A DNA stretch of 64,000 nt from Timema cristinae (GCA_039000515.1 JBCFYV010009882.1:107092821-107156820); one strand, 5' to 3'. Positions 1 through 11,889 are shown, counted from the stretch's first letter. Program-made: numbers and translations. The notes: a model not told the origin generated them from the letters alone.

Positions 1-1339
1 TAGTAACTTTTTGAGCTGTCCTCCAAGTAAACTTGGGTGTTGAATGTATTCTAGTAGGTGTGTTTGGGACTTGTTGTGAGCCGTGAATACGGAAACCAAG
101 TATCATATACGTGTATATATTGATGTGTAATAGTTGTACTAATGTTTGAACCCTTAAGTGTATGTGTGTGTGTATATATATATATATATAATTTGTAAAT
201 ACCAAAACACGCAACACAACCAACACTTTCTGAAAGTTGAGAAGTTCACAAAGATAGCCACGAAAGCTCGCGTGACTTGAAACTTTGCGTTCAAACTCAG
301 CCCTTCAATCATAGACGGTTTATTTCCTGTTAAACAGGACATGGTGAGGCAAATAAAGGAGTGTGAGCATGTTTTGGACATTTATCGCTCACCTTTTTAT
401 TTCAATAAATCTAGATCTATTGTAACTACAATGAGTGTCAAGAAACCGTCAAATGCTCGGAAACATAAGATGCACTGTATGAATAGTTCAGAGTGGGAAT
501 GAAGTAGATCTCTGTTATTTAACTGTATCATAAACTAACCTAATACAAGAAGTATATCTATCTAATTAGATGAAAAACAACCATTTTGGATATGGTAACT
601 GAACGAGAGACATTATTTTGGCTTTGCTTAAACCAAATGTTGCTAAGTTTTTAAGTTTAGAATCGTGTATTTCTGATTGGAGATAGCTCTGACGCTGATA
701 AACTCACCAGTTAAATAAAATAGATCCAATAATCTCTATCTCTAAATATACATGTAATTACGTTTTAATATGCGACTCTAAGAAACGGTAGAAATCTGTG
801 GTTTATAATATTTTGCTGAATTTTGTGATGTTTGTAGTGTCTGTGTGAGTGAGAGGGCCCGGCCCGGGGCAGTGTGTGCTGGTGGGGGAGGCGGGGGAGA
901 GAGAAACCTGTCCAGCCGCGCTCAGCTGATAACGCCCCAGCCAGTAGGCAAGGGGGCCTTTCGAAAATAAAACTCCCCATGAGAAACGATACATGGTCAC
1001 CTCCTCGCGGTGTTTCTCGGGTAGTGCTAAGAAACATGCCATTAAGCTTCAAACAAAAATTCCTCATTTTCATCCAAAAATAAATAATAGCACAATATCC
1101 CGTGCGAAGAACGGACATTCAGCTAGTTACCTAATAAAGACGAGACTATCTATGCTGAGTGGTTAGTGATAGATGCTTCTTTCTCAGTTTATCATATACT
1201 GACCAAAGGGCGGATAAAATCAAATGTAGACCTAGATGTCTGAAAATACTAATGTGTTCATTAATTATAAAACATTTGATATAGTTGCATTTTCAGGTTA
1301 TTTTTACGTTATATATTGTGGTATGGCAAGTATGTTATA
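1..1339. other. intergenic DNA, no gene recognised
   Basis: Mostly AT-rich sequence with a short TA/TG microsatellite near 160-190. A GC-rich patch at about 850-1060 stands out against its surroundings and gives open frames on both strands, but none resembles a known protein and codon use is not convincing. The patch could be a promoter or old repeat. Confidence 0.4.
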
Positions 1340-1598
<259 letters not shown>

Positions 1599-1610
1599 AA
1601 GTATGTTATA

Positions 1611-2660
1611 GCATGGGAAACTAAGAATTAAATGGGTGGTGGTCAAAAACTGGTGATGTAACAGTTCTAGAAACCCCCTACGTTATTTGATAATATTAAA
1701 TATAGTTTTCTTTAAATATTATTATTATTGTTTGTCGACAATAATGTTCGTTCACAAGTAGCTAAGCCCAACTTACAGTTTCCGATATTTTATTTTACCT
1801 ACCAGAATGTATTATCAAACAGTATAGCCTAGAACACTTCTTTAGAATTTTCGCAAAGTGAGTTGCTTATTAATTGTCATATGTTGTGAAACAAATAATA
1901 TCAAGATTCGACGCTAACGAGGCTACGAATTGGTGCGGTCACTTTGGGTAACCAACTAACTGGCCTGCCGGAAGATGAAGATCTTGCGTTAACAGGACGA
2001 AAGCATAGAGTGAAAGGGAGAAAGGAGTTGTTTTGATTACGACAGTCACTTAATTTTTGGGGGGTAAAACCATATGTATTGTAACAGGGTTATAACAAAC
2101 ATGACGATTTGTGGTTACATCACTCACCCTCCGGCCCTTGCTGACACGCCTCGCCGAGCACGTGGTCTTCACCAACTCCATAGGACGCACTTCAAAACCC
2201 GACTGACCCGAGGCACGTGGTTTGCGCTTCACCGATGAAGAAAAGTCAGGCTCACAGAAAAGGTGGAAAAGAGGAATGGCTGTTCCTCTCACTCCCCATG
2301 GCTGTTCTTGGCAACAACCCCCTATCCCCCCCCCCCGCCCCACCCGCCATCTGGATCTTTATGCTCACATCTAGACCGTCGTGTCGAAGCTACTAGATTT
2401 TCCTAGTCGGACTCTCACTCCCCCACCTTCCCCCATTGCTTGATCCACTATCTGTGAGCCCGTGGTCAGGCTCGAGTACCATATATGGTTAGAGTTTGCT
2501 AGCATAGTTATTCATTACAATACTGGCTTCAGAGAGGTAAGCGACGCTGTCGGAGATAGTTTGGTCTACGCGATCTAAATTCCTTTTTGGCTTAAATTAT
2601 TAAACTTATTATAAATTGATATTTCGAAATTCTTGATGTAAAACTTATAATCTTGACAAG
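1611..2660. other. intergenic DNA, no gene recognised
   Basis: Nothing coding is recognised. A GC-rich stretch at about 2040-2480 carries a 97-codon minus-strand open frame, but it is compositionally biased (Gly/Arg/Ser) and resembles no family I know. Confidence 0.35.
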
Positions 2661-2803
2661 ATATTATTTTTAATTAAATTTTGTGCGGTTAAAGTAAATC
2701 CGCTTGACACTTTGAATTATAAATTATTTAAGGGAAATTCATTTCTCCAAGCTTGTATGTAGTAGCCTGTTTTTCCGCTTCATGGATTGTTTTTGAGACA
2801 TAT
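2661..2803 (+). repeat. 143-bp direct repeat, copy 1
   Basis: Nearly identical to 4539-4682 in the same orientation; for example both hold AAAGTAAATCCGCTTGACAC and TTCCGCTTCATGGATTG. The two copies differ at only a few positions and are 1.9 kb apart. No terminal repeats are obvious, so this may be an internal part of a larger family or a local duplication. Confidence 0.85.
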
Positions 2804-2810
2804 TTTATAC

Positions 2811-3010
2811 AGGCGGCGTCTGTTAGTTTGTTAATAAATGGCGTCGTTTAGTAAATACTTATTTACTTGTAATTTGGGTTTATCAACCCCCACTCAGGGA
2901 TACTTTATTATATCTTTAAATTGTTGTTGTTGTTCAAAGATGCTTTTCTTGTTAAATTTAGGAGAAGACAGACGGTGGGATATCTTTATAACGTTATGAC
3001 TTTGTTAGAG

Positions 3011-3101
<91 letters not shown>

Positions 3102-3610
3102 ATGTTGAATTTGACAAGGCCACCTTACGGCATCATTTGATAAATATGTATTTACCTCTAGGTTAGGTTTATAGGCCACCACTAAATAGCAGGGGAGTCT
3201 AGTTCTAATTTTAAACTTTGTCATTTAAATGTACATGTATTGTTAGATTTAAATTGTTGCCACTAGATGGGAGCGTTTGCTAAACGCTTATTTATTTAAT
3301 GTCAAATTGTTTAACTTGGCAGGAGGCCGGTATAGTTAGGATGCCCTTACTGACGTTTAAACCTTGTTATATATTTTAATGGGTGATAGGAAGCCGCCAG
3401 TTGGCGTAATTTATTCATATCTACTTTAAGCATTATTGCTAATTGTATACATGTATATATATATATATATATATATCTTTTTTTAGTAAAATGTGTTAGA
3501 GTCGCCGTAAAGGGCGAGAATAGTTTAAATCCACTGTAAATATTGTTGATGGTTAGATATGTGATTTGTATGACTGCCGCTAAACGGCTAGAACTTAGCA
3601 TAGAACACTA
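2811..3610. repeat. field of degenerate repeats with GCC...GGC palindromes
   Basis: Related segments of the form GGCGTCGTTTAGTAAATACT recur near 2850, 3130 and 3270 (weaker near 3405), roughly multiples of 140 bp apart. Each is associated with a short GC-rich inverted repeat in AT-rich DNA: CGCCAGTTGGCG at 3395, TCGCCGTAAAGGGCGA at 3502, GCCGCTAAACGGC at 3575, AGCGTTTGCTAAACGCT at 3272. GCCACTAGATGGGAGC at 3259-3274 resembles the CTCF core. A TA microsatellite interrupts the field. Confidence 0.5.
3012..3098. repeat. (TA)n/(TG)n microsatellite
   Basis: An alternating TA tract with interspersed TG steps ends in a pure TG run. The open frames across it (Ile-Tyr repeats) are artefacts. A second TA tract lies at about 3450-3475. 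Confidence 0.9.
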
Positions 3611-4538
3611 TTATCTATGACTTTACGTCTCATTTGCCTTTCCATAAAGTATTTATTTCAACTAGTGATTAAATTCATTGTTACAATTTGTATACCTATG
3701 AGATAATTAGGCTTCACCGTGAAATAAGTATTTTGGAGGTCTCCGGGTACCGCGGCTGACAGTGTTACTCTAATGCTATCTTTCTACCCCACTCTATTCG
3801 TACTTGTTATCTTTATGTTCCTTTTTCAATTAGTAACAACGTTCTTGTTACCTCTTTGTCTATTAATTATCACGGGGGGGGGGAGTAGTAGCCGTATAGA
3901 AATAACCTTTTAACACATTTTAAAAATAACTTTAAAGTAACTATCAGAAATAAAAGAAAGAGAAACTCTAAGGGGTGCACAGTTTGTCACTTTGGATTTT
4001 AGATAGTATTTTCTTGATTTACGTCTAGTTTGAATCATTTTAAGGCATTTATGAGTATTTTTTTAGGTATTTTTGAATAGAATTTAGGCAGTTAAGTGGA
4101 ATAAAAATATTTTTAAATACTAATGATATTTTATAAATGCATAAATACTCAAGCAGAACATTTTTTTAAACACACAGTTGCTTGAATGCGAAGATAATGT
4201 GAACTTTGTGTCCTGTTTGCTGGCCTGGTTGTTAAATACACATTACTGGTGAGACTGAAACTATGTTGGAGAGGGTTGTGTTGCTATTACTTCTGAAGCT
4301 GGTATTTGTAAATCAAATAAATATATTTGGCAGGATGCAAGATTTTAGTTGTTAAATACGTTTCATAAGATTCTATTTTGTAAAAAGCGTGTGTTTTATT
4401 TAGTGCATTAACTACGAGGATTGCTTTACTAATATTATATAAATGTTTTATAATGAAATAGGAAGTTATACTAATTGTTTTAAAATGAATAATCAATTAT
4501 AATTATTAGCTTTTTTTCCCATGGCAATCAAGTTTATA
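3611..4538. other. AT-rich DNA, no gene recognised
   Basis: No coding or repeat signal is recognised apart from a G-run near 3873. ORFs here are short and AT-driven. Confidence 0.4.
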
Positions 4539-4682
4539 TATTATTTTTAATTAAATTTTGTGTGGTTAAAGTAAATCCGCTTGACACTTTGAATTATAAA
4601 TTATTTAAGGGAAATTCATTTCTCCAAGCTTGTATGTAGCAGCCTGTTTTTTCCGCTTCATGGATTGTTTTTGAGACATATA
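4539..4682 (+). repeat. 143-bp direct repeat, copy 2
   Basis: This is the second copy of the element at 2661-2803. It continues directly into a short TATATATG tract, where similarity to copy 1 stops. Confidence 0.85.
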
Positions 4683-5669
4683 TATGTATATTCTTCAGTT
4701 ATAGCTTTAGTTCTTGAGTACAAGACAAAGTTTTAGATGAAAAAAAGGAAATAGGGAAACATTTCATAAATAAGCTCAATATTACTTTTAACGTCTGCAT
4801 GAAGATCTCATGGAAATAAATAAATATTATAATTTGACCCCCGGAAAGCCCAAAAAATACAGTAGGCCTAGGTATGTGGGCCACAAAGATGGAGCTCATC
4901 TAACCTGAGAGCTGGCTAGTGTTCAGTTGCCACTTACAATATATTGTAATGACGTCCCGACAAACACGTGATTGGATCTCCACATCAAACAACTTGGAAG
5001 TGTTGCAACTATAAACAAAGTGACCGGAATTTTATCACTAATTTATAACGTCCCAGTTGATATTTGAAGACACTTCACAAGATGGAGCTGTCTCTACAAA
5101 CAGAATAACAGCCAGCAGCTGTGATAAGAAAATCACCACAATGGTTGGTAATAGTGGCTTCCTCTTGCACAGCATTTGTAAAAAAATAGCAACATGAAAT
5201 GTACAAAATTACTAGACAAATTGATTACTTGATTTATATGTAGTCTCACTCTCATTATCATATTATTATATTAAGGGTGTGTGCCCTGCAATATGTAACA
5301 ACACTGCAATGTACTCTGCCTTCAGAGGCAGTGTACATAGTGGTCCCAACCCTCCTGCTATCATGTAAAGAAAGAGCGAGCATTGAATGATCATGCCACC
5401 AACAGATCGGAAGGAAGCTAAAAGCTAAATATAAACCAGTGGGGCCTGGAAGCGCTTCAGCCAGTCAAGTATGAAATGCTGTGAACATCACATGGTTACA
5501 CTGCTACCAGGGACTTGATATCACACACACATACACTGAACCAAACTGTTTGTTGTAAAAATAAATCAAATGTTGCCAAACATGTTAGGCCTTCCCTCGA
5601 CTCAATGCACAGCCAGCTAACTACACTCTACAGCATTATGAGGGAACTTAACAAAAAATATGTGGTTGG
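4683..5669. other. intergenic DNA, no gene recognised
   Basis: No protein similarity or clear repeat structure is recognised in either strand of this stretch. Confidence 0.35.
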
Positions 5670-6085
5670 AAAACATGATGAAAACTAATTTAGGATGTTC
5701 GAAAATAATATGTTTAGGAAAATAATTTAATCCAAAAAGAGATGAGGCTACTGGGAAGTGAAGGAGGTTACCAAATGATGAGTTGCATACCCCGTACTCA
5801 TCCCAAGACCCTATTAGGATAATCAAATCTCGTAGATTATGGTGGGCAGGACATGCAGCGCGAATGAGAGATTCTAGAACCTTGTTCAGAGTATTGACTG
5901 GCAAACCCAATGGGAAGACCATTGGGAAGACCTAGACACAGATGGGAGGATAACATTAGAATGGACTTGAAATGATAGGGTGTAATGAGGTTGACTGGAT
6001 AGAATTAGTACAAGATAGGGATAGTTGGAATACTTTTGTAAGAGCGGCAATAAACTTTCGAGCTACTAATGCCATAGAGTAATTA
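5670..6085 (+). pseudogene. LINE ORF2 C-terminal relic
   Basis: Reading frames on the plus strand carry the typical C-terminal end of arthropod non-LTR retrotransposon ORF2: IKSRRLWWAGHAARM, then a basic/Trp stretch, then WIELVQDRDSWNTFVRAA. Intact elements of this type read roughly SRRLRWAGHVARM followed by DWIDLAQDRDRWR. Frameshifts and stops break the frame and no RT core is present, so it is a dead 5'-truncated insertion. Confidence 0.75.
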
Positions 6086-6179
6086 AGTATATTTTTCTCC
6101 TTGTTTAGATTAGATGTGTCGTTTCATTGTATATTTAAACTTGATTAATATAAAGGGTTTTTTCCTTCCATAATGAAGC

Positions 6180-6480
6180 AGAGGAAGGCAAGATTACTCA
6201 ACAAACTTTCGAAATGGTTTCGCAGAAAAGGAAGAAAAGATCTATGAAAACGTTTACAGTTCTCAATGCTTTAGAAGCACAGCGCCAAAACCTTGTTCAA
6301 AAAGCAATGGCTGTATTTGAGAAGCCGGATTGAATATGACACCCTAAAGGAAACTTGTGTTGCAAAACTGCGTATTCAACGTGCCTGCCATTAGGAGGAC
6401 TTTGCTGACAAATTGCTCAATGACGTACTGTTTAAGAGCCTCATGAATAATCTGACGCCATCAGAAACACTTAACTGATG
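6180..6480 (+). other. possible decayed coding fragment
   Basis: Plus-strand frames read EYDTLKETCVAKLRIQRACH, then EDFADKLLNDVLFKSL, with one in-frame stop between and a frameshift upstream. Composition looks protein-like, but I do not recognise a family. It ends near a 16-base G run (6499-6514). It may be part of an unidentified transposon. Confidence 0.3.
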
Positions 6481-7160
6481 CCTAGCTAGCCAAACTCACG
6501 GGGGGGGGGGGGGGATACCCAAGGTACCATACGGGACCCCAGGTGCACTGACCACTACCCCACAGGGCCGGTTAATCCTTCAGTTAGAGATATGAATATC
6601 CGATACCGGGATGACCGTGTCACAAATTGAGACTCCTCCGCGACAAGAAATAGACCTAGTTATACCCGTGATGAGCGGCACTAAGGTACCTTTGTAAAAG
6701 ATGTACCTAGCTAAATATTTCTTCGTCGCAAGTATTCTAGAACTTTCTACATTCAACGGTACTGCACCCCCCCCTTGTTTGCTTGTCTGGGCAAGACAGA
6801 GAAGTGTTGCAATATCTTTCAAACCCATAATCTAAACAAGATTAACATATGATGAGTTTGAATATATTGTCTAAAATGTACATAATGGGCGGATAAAAAA
6901 TACTAGGCTTATTACAACAGAGTTACGAGCTAGCCGAAAATGTACACTTGGGTGGGAACGATTAGGAAAGGTATAACTAAGCAGAGGTGTACCAGAATTC
7001 GCGTTGGATTAGCAGTGGAAAAAACAGCTCAGAACACCTGGTATGATTTGAACATTTACCTACCCAGCCCCGTCAACCAGAGAGGATGAAACTGGCCCCT
7101 TAGTCCACGTAGCCACTGATGCGGGTATTATTTTGTTTATTATTAAATTATTTACATTGC

Positions 7161-7347
7161 TTCACCTCTGACAAGACGTGTATTAATCACAACTTGTGAA
7201 TGTGTGGAATGCCAGGCCTCCACCGTGGTTCGGGTCCCACGTTAAACTGTAGGTCCTCCATTTCATCTCACAATCACCCTTCCATTACACATTAGCGTAA
7301 GTGCGTATAACCCGAACGGGTAGTAAGACGCGGTGATGATAATAATA

Positions 7348-7384
<37 letters not shown>
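7161..7384 (+). mobile_element. SINE-A copy, 5'-truncated, with ATT tail
   Basis: The body of family A (ACAAGACGTGTATTAATCAC onward) lacks the tRNA-like head and runs to the tail CCCGAACGGGTAGTAAGACG followed by an expanded ATT/TAA tract. The next 25 bases (7385-7409) are the same tail in reverse orientation, followed by another ATT tract to about 7459. This looks like two SINE tails joined head-on. Confidence 0.8.
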
Positions 7385-7385
<1 letters not shown>

Positions 7386-7406
7386 TAGCACCGCGTATTA
7401 CTACCC

Positions 7407-7459
<53 letters not shown>
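7385..7459 (-). mobile_element. SINE tail fragment in reverse orientation
   Basis: AGCACCGCGTATTACTACCC is the reverse complement of the shared SINE tail, embedded between two ATT microsatellites. Only about 25 bp of SINE sequence remain. It may be an extremely 5'-truncated insertion primed inside the neighbouring tail. Confidence 0.6.
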
Positions 7460-7930
7460 GTTACAGTACATTAATTTGGCAAAATAAGTCTTTAATAGGT
7501 AACTTAAAATATAGTGGTATCAATTATTTGGTTGATTATTAAATTAAAACTAATAATGGCCGGTCGATTACACATAAATCTACACTATTCATATAAAACA
7601 AACACTTTAGTTGTATTCCTTGTATTTGTAATTATGAGACGTCTAGGAAGGTCTGTTCCAGTTAACCTTACTCGACTTCATTATAAAGTACCGGTATAAA
7701 TATAATAAATAGATATCCATGTGTAAGATTCGTATGGAAAATACGTGTTTTTGTCATAGGATACCTTGATTAGACGGCAGAGTATCTTGGGTGATTATAT
7801 CCCTTGGTATCGTCATGTATTTTAGCCTCGTATGTGAGGATCTCGTAATGTCGTGGATAATATATTAAACTACCATGTGTAATATTGTCGTTTATATTCC
7901 TCATAAACCTTAGCTTCATTAAGCAAATTC

Positions 7931-8054
7931 CAGGTCGCCACCGTGGTTCGGATTCCACGTTAAACTGTAGGTCCTCCATTTCATCTCACAATCACCCTAC
8001 CATTACACATTAGCGTAAGTGCGTATAACCCGAACGGGTAGTAAGACGCGGTGC

Positions 8055-8086
<32 letters not shown>
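7931..8086 (+). mobile_element. SINE-A copy, 5'-truncated, perfect TSD
   Basis: Only the 3' half of family A is present (CCACCGTGGTTCGGATTCCA to the TAA tail). A perfect 13-bp duplication ATTAAGCAAATTC lies at 7918-7930 and 8087-8099. This shows 5' truncation at insertion, as expected for LINE-mediated target-primed reverse transcription. Confidence 0.93.
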
Positions 8087-8088
<2 letters not shown>

Positions 8089-8223
8089 TAAGCAAATTCT
8101 TTAGTATTTTAAAATCAAGCAATGATTAGTAATAATTATTATTATTTGCAATATATTCAGTGAACATTTTGTTTGTAATGTTGGAATTTAGTATAAATAA
8201 ATTGTACACAAATATACAAACAA

Positions 8224-8228
8224 TTATA

Positions 8229-8271
<43 letters not shown>

Positions 8272-8488
8272 GCACCGCGTCTTACTACCCGTTCTGGTTG
8301 TACGCACTTACGCTAATGTGTAATGATAGGGTGATTGTGAGATGAAATGGAGGACCTACAGTTTAACGTGGGATCCGAACCACGGTGGAGGCTTGGCATT
8401 CCACACATTCACAAGGACCGAGAATTGAAGCCCGGATCCCCAGCACAGAAATCCGACACCTTACTACCCCTGGACCGCCAGGTGACCT
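8224..8488 (-). mobile_element. SINE-A copy, near full length, with TSD
   Basis: The minus strand reads from the tRNA-like head (GGTCCAGGGGTAGTAAGGTG) through the body to the shared tail and a 45-bp TAA tract at 8227-8270. A 9-bp duplication TACAAACAA is at 8215-8223 and 8489-8497. The open frame crossing this copy (from 8347) is not a gene. Confidence 0.9.
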
Positions 8489-8582
8489 TACAAACAAAGA
8501 GGAATGACAAGACAGCTGGGCTACCGTTACATTGTGATTAGGCTGGGAACGTTCAATTTTATAAGCATTATCATTGACGCTG

Positions 8583-8790
8583 CACCGATGGGCATGCAGA
8601 TTAGAGGGTCAGTTTCGCCTGACCTGGTTTGCTGGTAATAGGATTTCTGGGTTCAAAATCCGTCCAGATGTACTGAGGTTTTTATTCTCACAATGGTTTC
8701 CCAATATCCTACCGCAAACGTATGTGTGCACTTTCCACTAATCCTCCCTTCCTCATTTCTAGTTCAGTGTAAAACATGCGAAACTAAACG
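8583..8790 (+). mobile_element. old tRNA-derived SINE, degenerate
   Basis: A B-box-like GGTTCAAAATCC is followed by SINE-B-like body phrases (GGTTTCCCAATATC, CACTTTCCACTAATCCTCCC) at low similarity to the young copies. No tail or target-site duplication is visible. It is probably an old relative of family B. Confidence 0.5.
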
Positions 8791-8799
8791 GATTAATCG

Positions 8800-9600
8800 A
8801 ACGATATTAACACCTAAATTAAAGAGATGTTTTCTCTCACGAACTTGAATTGGCATCATTCGTTTCGTCGTAAAGTGAGACTTTACAACTTTCAATATTT
8901 GTCGGAGGCTGTTTACCTTCACAGCATGTTACACACATTTTGGGACAAATCTTACTTTCGCGTTAACATCTGTTTTCAAGTGTAAACTAGTCAAGAAAAA
9001 ATGCTTACTTATCCAAAGGTTTCTCTATAAATAAAAACCAGTTATATTTCATACTGAGACTGGACAGAACAATTAGAGAGGTTTAAATTCAGGTCGTCAT
9101 TTGTAGAAAATATATTGTGTGGGAAGTTCTCCGGACATTACACCAAACACATATCGAGAGTTTTGTATGTATTGGTGACTAATACTACCACTAGAATACA
9201 TGGGCTCTATCCGAACAAAGAAACCCGCAACATCTCTATGCTAACACGTTAAATAAGTCAGAGACATAAAGTGTAAACTCTCCTGCCGTGTCAAGGTTTG
9301 GTAATCACTTGTCTGGTTAACAAACACTTCTTGCGAGGCTCCTATAACCCAGCATGGCTGTGTATTCCATGTGTAGCCACGCACATTACATGCGCAGCAG
9401 GTATTAAGGTACCAACGACACCATGCCTGCGGTCACCCCTGTCATCACCAGACATCTGTAAGAACACCCCCGCCTTGGACAGCGTTTTATCGGCGAGATT
9501 AATCAGCTCCTTCTTCCCTGTGTGCTGGACTCACATGTAACCTAGGAATCACCCTGAAGAAGGCTTTTACCTAGATTTACCTACAAGGAGGAGCTAGAAC
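8800..9600. other. intergenic DNA, no gene recognised
   Basis: The GC content rises from about 9290 onward. An 80-codon plus-strand frame (9298-9540) contains several cysteines but has no recognisable domain. No splice-supported structure was found. Confidence 0.3.
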
Positions 9601-9737
9601 CGGGTTGAGGGTTGGAAGCTAATGGATTTGAGATGTGCTCGTCTTTGTGGCGACAACCCTAGCCCAGACAGGACAAGAAGATTCCTCTCTCTGCATGAGG
9701 GATGTTCCTCGTCCAGTAACCCTGGCAGAGTAACTCC
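9601..9737 (+). repeat. arm 1 of a convergent inverted duplication
   Basis: This segment is a diverged (about 70%) inverted copy of 10035-10172. In one plus-strand frame it reads VLVFVATTLAQTGQED, matching VLALLVTTLTWTGQEAS in the minus-strand arm. A single-base length difference then shifts the frame to SLHEGCSSSSNPGRV against PLPEGYFLPSNPRRV. The hydrophobic start looks like a signal peptide, but no start codon precedes it in frame. It could be a duplicated exon of a small secreted protein or a repeat. Confidence 0.55.
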
Positions 9738-9877
9738 TCTTGATGGCCTGGTTTACCTGAAGCTCAACTAAATCTATGTAAAGGTATCTGTGTGGTTGTG
9801 AATGAGGGGAGGTGGGCTCCCCTACTCGCCACACACTAAACGGTTGGTACCTTTCGGGAAATCTGGTCAGGCTAACT

Positions 9878-10300
9878 TCACGAGATTACTGCTGGGCAAT
9901 TTAAGTTAAAAGTACTCTTCAAGGCGATTCCTAAAGGTAGGCGCCTGACCTCCTCCAAGGTCTCAAACGAGTTGACATAGGTAAACAGAAATTTAGCTGC
10001 CCTTTGAGTTAAAATCTCCAGAAGTTGTCCAGGGGCCCCACGAGGCACTCTTCTAGGATTACTGGGCAAGAAATATCCCTCAGGCAGAGGGGAAGCCTCT
10101 TGTCCCGTCCAGGTTAGGGTTGTCACCAAGAGTGCGAGCACACCTTTAACCCAATGAACTTCCAACCCTAATCCCGCCCTACTCCCGTTGCATAGCGAGT
10201 CTTTAGGATCCTTGGAGGTATCCTCGACTTGTAGGATTGATGAATTCACACTCCACACGCACTTCCTATTTAAGACTCCATCAGCCAATTCAAATGGCAA
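9878..10300 (-). other. open frame containing arm 2 of the inverted duplication
   Basis: A 140-codon minus-strand frame includes the hydrophobic stretch GVLALLVTTLTWTGQEAS followed by an amphipathic segment (QLLEILTQRAAKFLFTYVNS). The part at 10035-10172 is the inverted partner of 9601-9737. Conservation of hydrophobic character between the arms is suggestive of former coding function, perhaps a secreted peptide, but I recognise no family and no intact start or splice arrangement. Treat as hypothetical. Confidence 0.3.
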
Positions 10301-10947
10301 TGAGCCTTGCTACATCCTTGGGACCGCAGTACTACTACCTATCAATGATTTTAGAAATTCTGTCAAACGTCATCTATCAGACCAAATAAAATAAATAGCC
10401 TGTGGTGTTTATAATCATCAACAATTTATTGTTTGTGTCAACTACTTTCCCTTTGTTTTAAGAAAATTATAATATATCCAGAAACAATTTACTTCGTTTG
10501 GTGATAATAAATAGTAGGCATCGATTCATTAGTCAACTTTTCGAAATAACCAACTTCTTAATATTATAAAAAGAGTCTGCTTTAACATCCCATATAATAT
10601 AAAATGGCAGGCAACATAAAGTTCAGAACTTTAGCAGACTTAAAACAAATAATAAAACAGTTGCCAGTCAAACACTGCACTAAAGACGTGTCGACAACAT
10701 ATTAATGTCTCCGTCCTTGGACTCAAGGGTGTATAAGGAGTGCATCGGCATCCTTGGTGACCATTAGGACGGATCTACAATTGGTCACGTGACTACCGAA
10801 GCAACCGGCAAGGGTACAAATCAAGGCAACAGCACATTAATAGATAATTCGGTTACAGCCATGGAATCCTCCAGTCTAGTCTATGTACTACACACCCCTT
10901 AAGATGAAACCCGAATCTCTTGAGACCGAGTGATAGTTCCTCTAGGC

Positions 10948-11388
10948 CAGGCGTCCCCAAATCTATGCCCACGCCCACCGAGCCTTTTACACCTGCCCGC
11001 CACTCTTTGACCACAGATGAAATGTTCTTGACTAATAATTTTAAAAATGTACCCAAGCACCAAAATGGTGGTGAGTAGCTAAATTATTTCCTTGTGTCTA
11101 TATTTTGGTCTTGTTAAAACTGTAAATAAAGCAGTATTTTTTTATTTATTGACATTGACTTTTGGTTTGGTAAAAATTGTTTCAATTGTTTAAATTGCGT
11201 TATTTTATGTTCGAATTAAAAAAAAATTAAGGTCACAGTTTTTTTTTAAATAATTTGTATTTGTGTGTGTGTTATTTGCATTATGAAATATGTTCGACTA
11301 TAAATTTAGTTGAAAAAGTGATTGGTGCCCGCCGCACTACCGTTAGTTTTGAATTTGCTCTAAGGTACTAACAGGTGGGGGACCTCTG
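10948..11388. mobile_element. hAT-like MITE, 441 bp
   Basis: The ends are inverted and hAT-like: CAGGCGTCCCCAAATC on the left, and CAGAGGTCCCCCACCTG reading in from the right. The insertion is flanked by an 8-bp duplication with one mismatch, CTCTAGGC (10940-10947) and CTCAAGGC (11389-11396); 8 bp is the hAT signature. The interior is AT-rich and non-coding. A minus-strand frame across the left end is not a gene. Confidence 0.8.
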
Positions 11389-11437
11389 CTCAAGGCTAAG
11401 TGCGCCAGTACTGGTGGCGCGACTCGTGACGACTTCG

Positions 11438-11889
11438 TAAGTTCGTGCAGGGAGAATCCAAGCGGCATTATGTTTATCGCGATCAAGTAGTCGGAAATCC
11501 TAAAACATAACTCACCGTTTCTCGTAAACTACTTGGACAATCACAGTCGTTTCTTTCAGAATTTGTTATAAGAACCTTAAAAGACATGAGGATATTATTA
11601 AAATTACCATATTCCAATTGGTTTGCTTTGAAAAAAGTGTTTTCCAAAGAAAGAACTAGAATGAAATTTTTACTGAAGACATATTTTCACTCTGTGTAAA
11701 AGTTTTTTCTTAATTGAGATAGATGGGTAGTATAGGTGTACGAAACGATCATCATGAACTGATATAAGACTCATTCCTCTAACACTAAAACTTTTCACAG
11801 TTTGATGTGCTTAGTTACGAGCTCTTCACGCGCGCCAGGTTTTCGACAAATTGAAGATTGTTAGAAAGACCGGTCGGTCATTCCGTTCG
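11438..11889 (+). repeat. left arm of a 1.7-kb inverted repeat
   Basis: From TAAGTTCGTGCAGGG to GTCATTCCGTTC it is the reverse complement of 12733-13122 with high identity. The left arm carries about 60 extra bases around 11755-11815. The arms are separated by about 840 bp. No transposon-type ends or target-site duplication could be defined. Confidence 0.85.

Noticed and set aside
765..1118. 117-codon minus frame over a GC-rich patch
   Set aside because: Overlapping frames on both strands, no recognisable domain and no splice or promoter support.
2921..3224. Open frames with Ile-Tyr repeats on both strands
   Set aside because: Translation of a TA/TG microsatellite.
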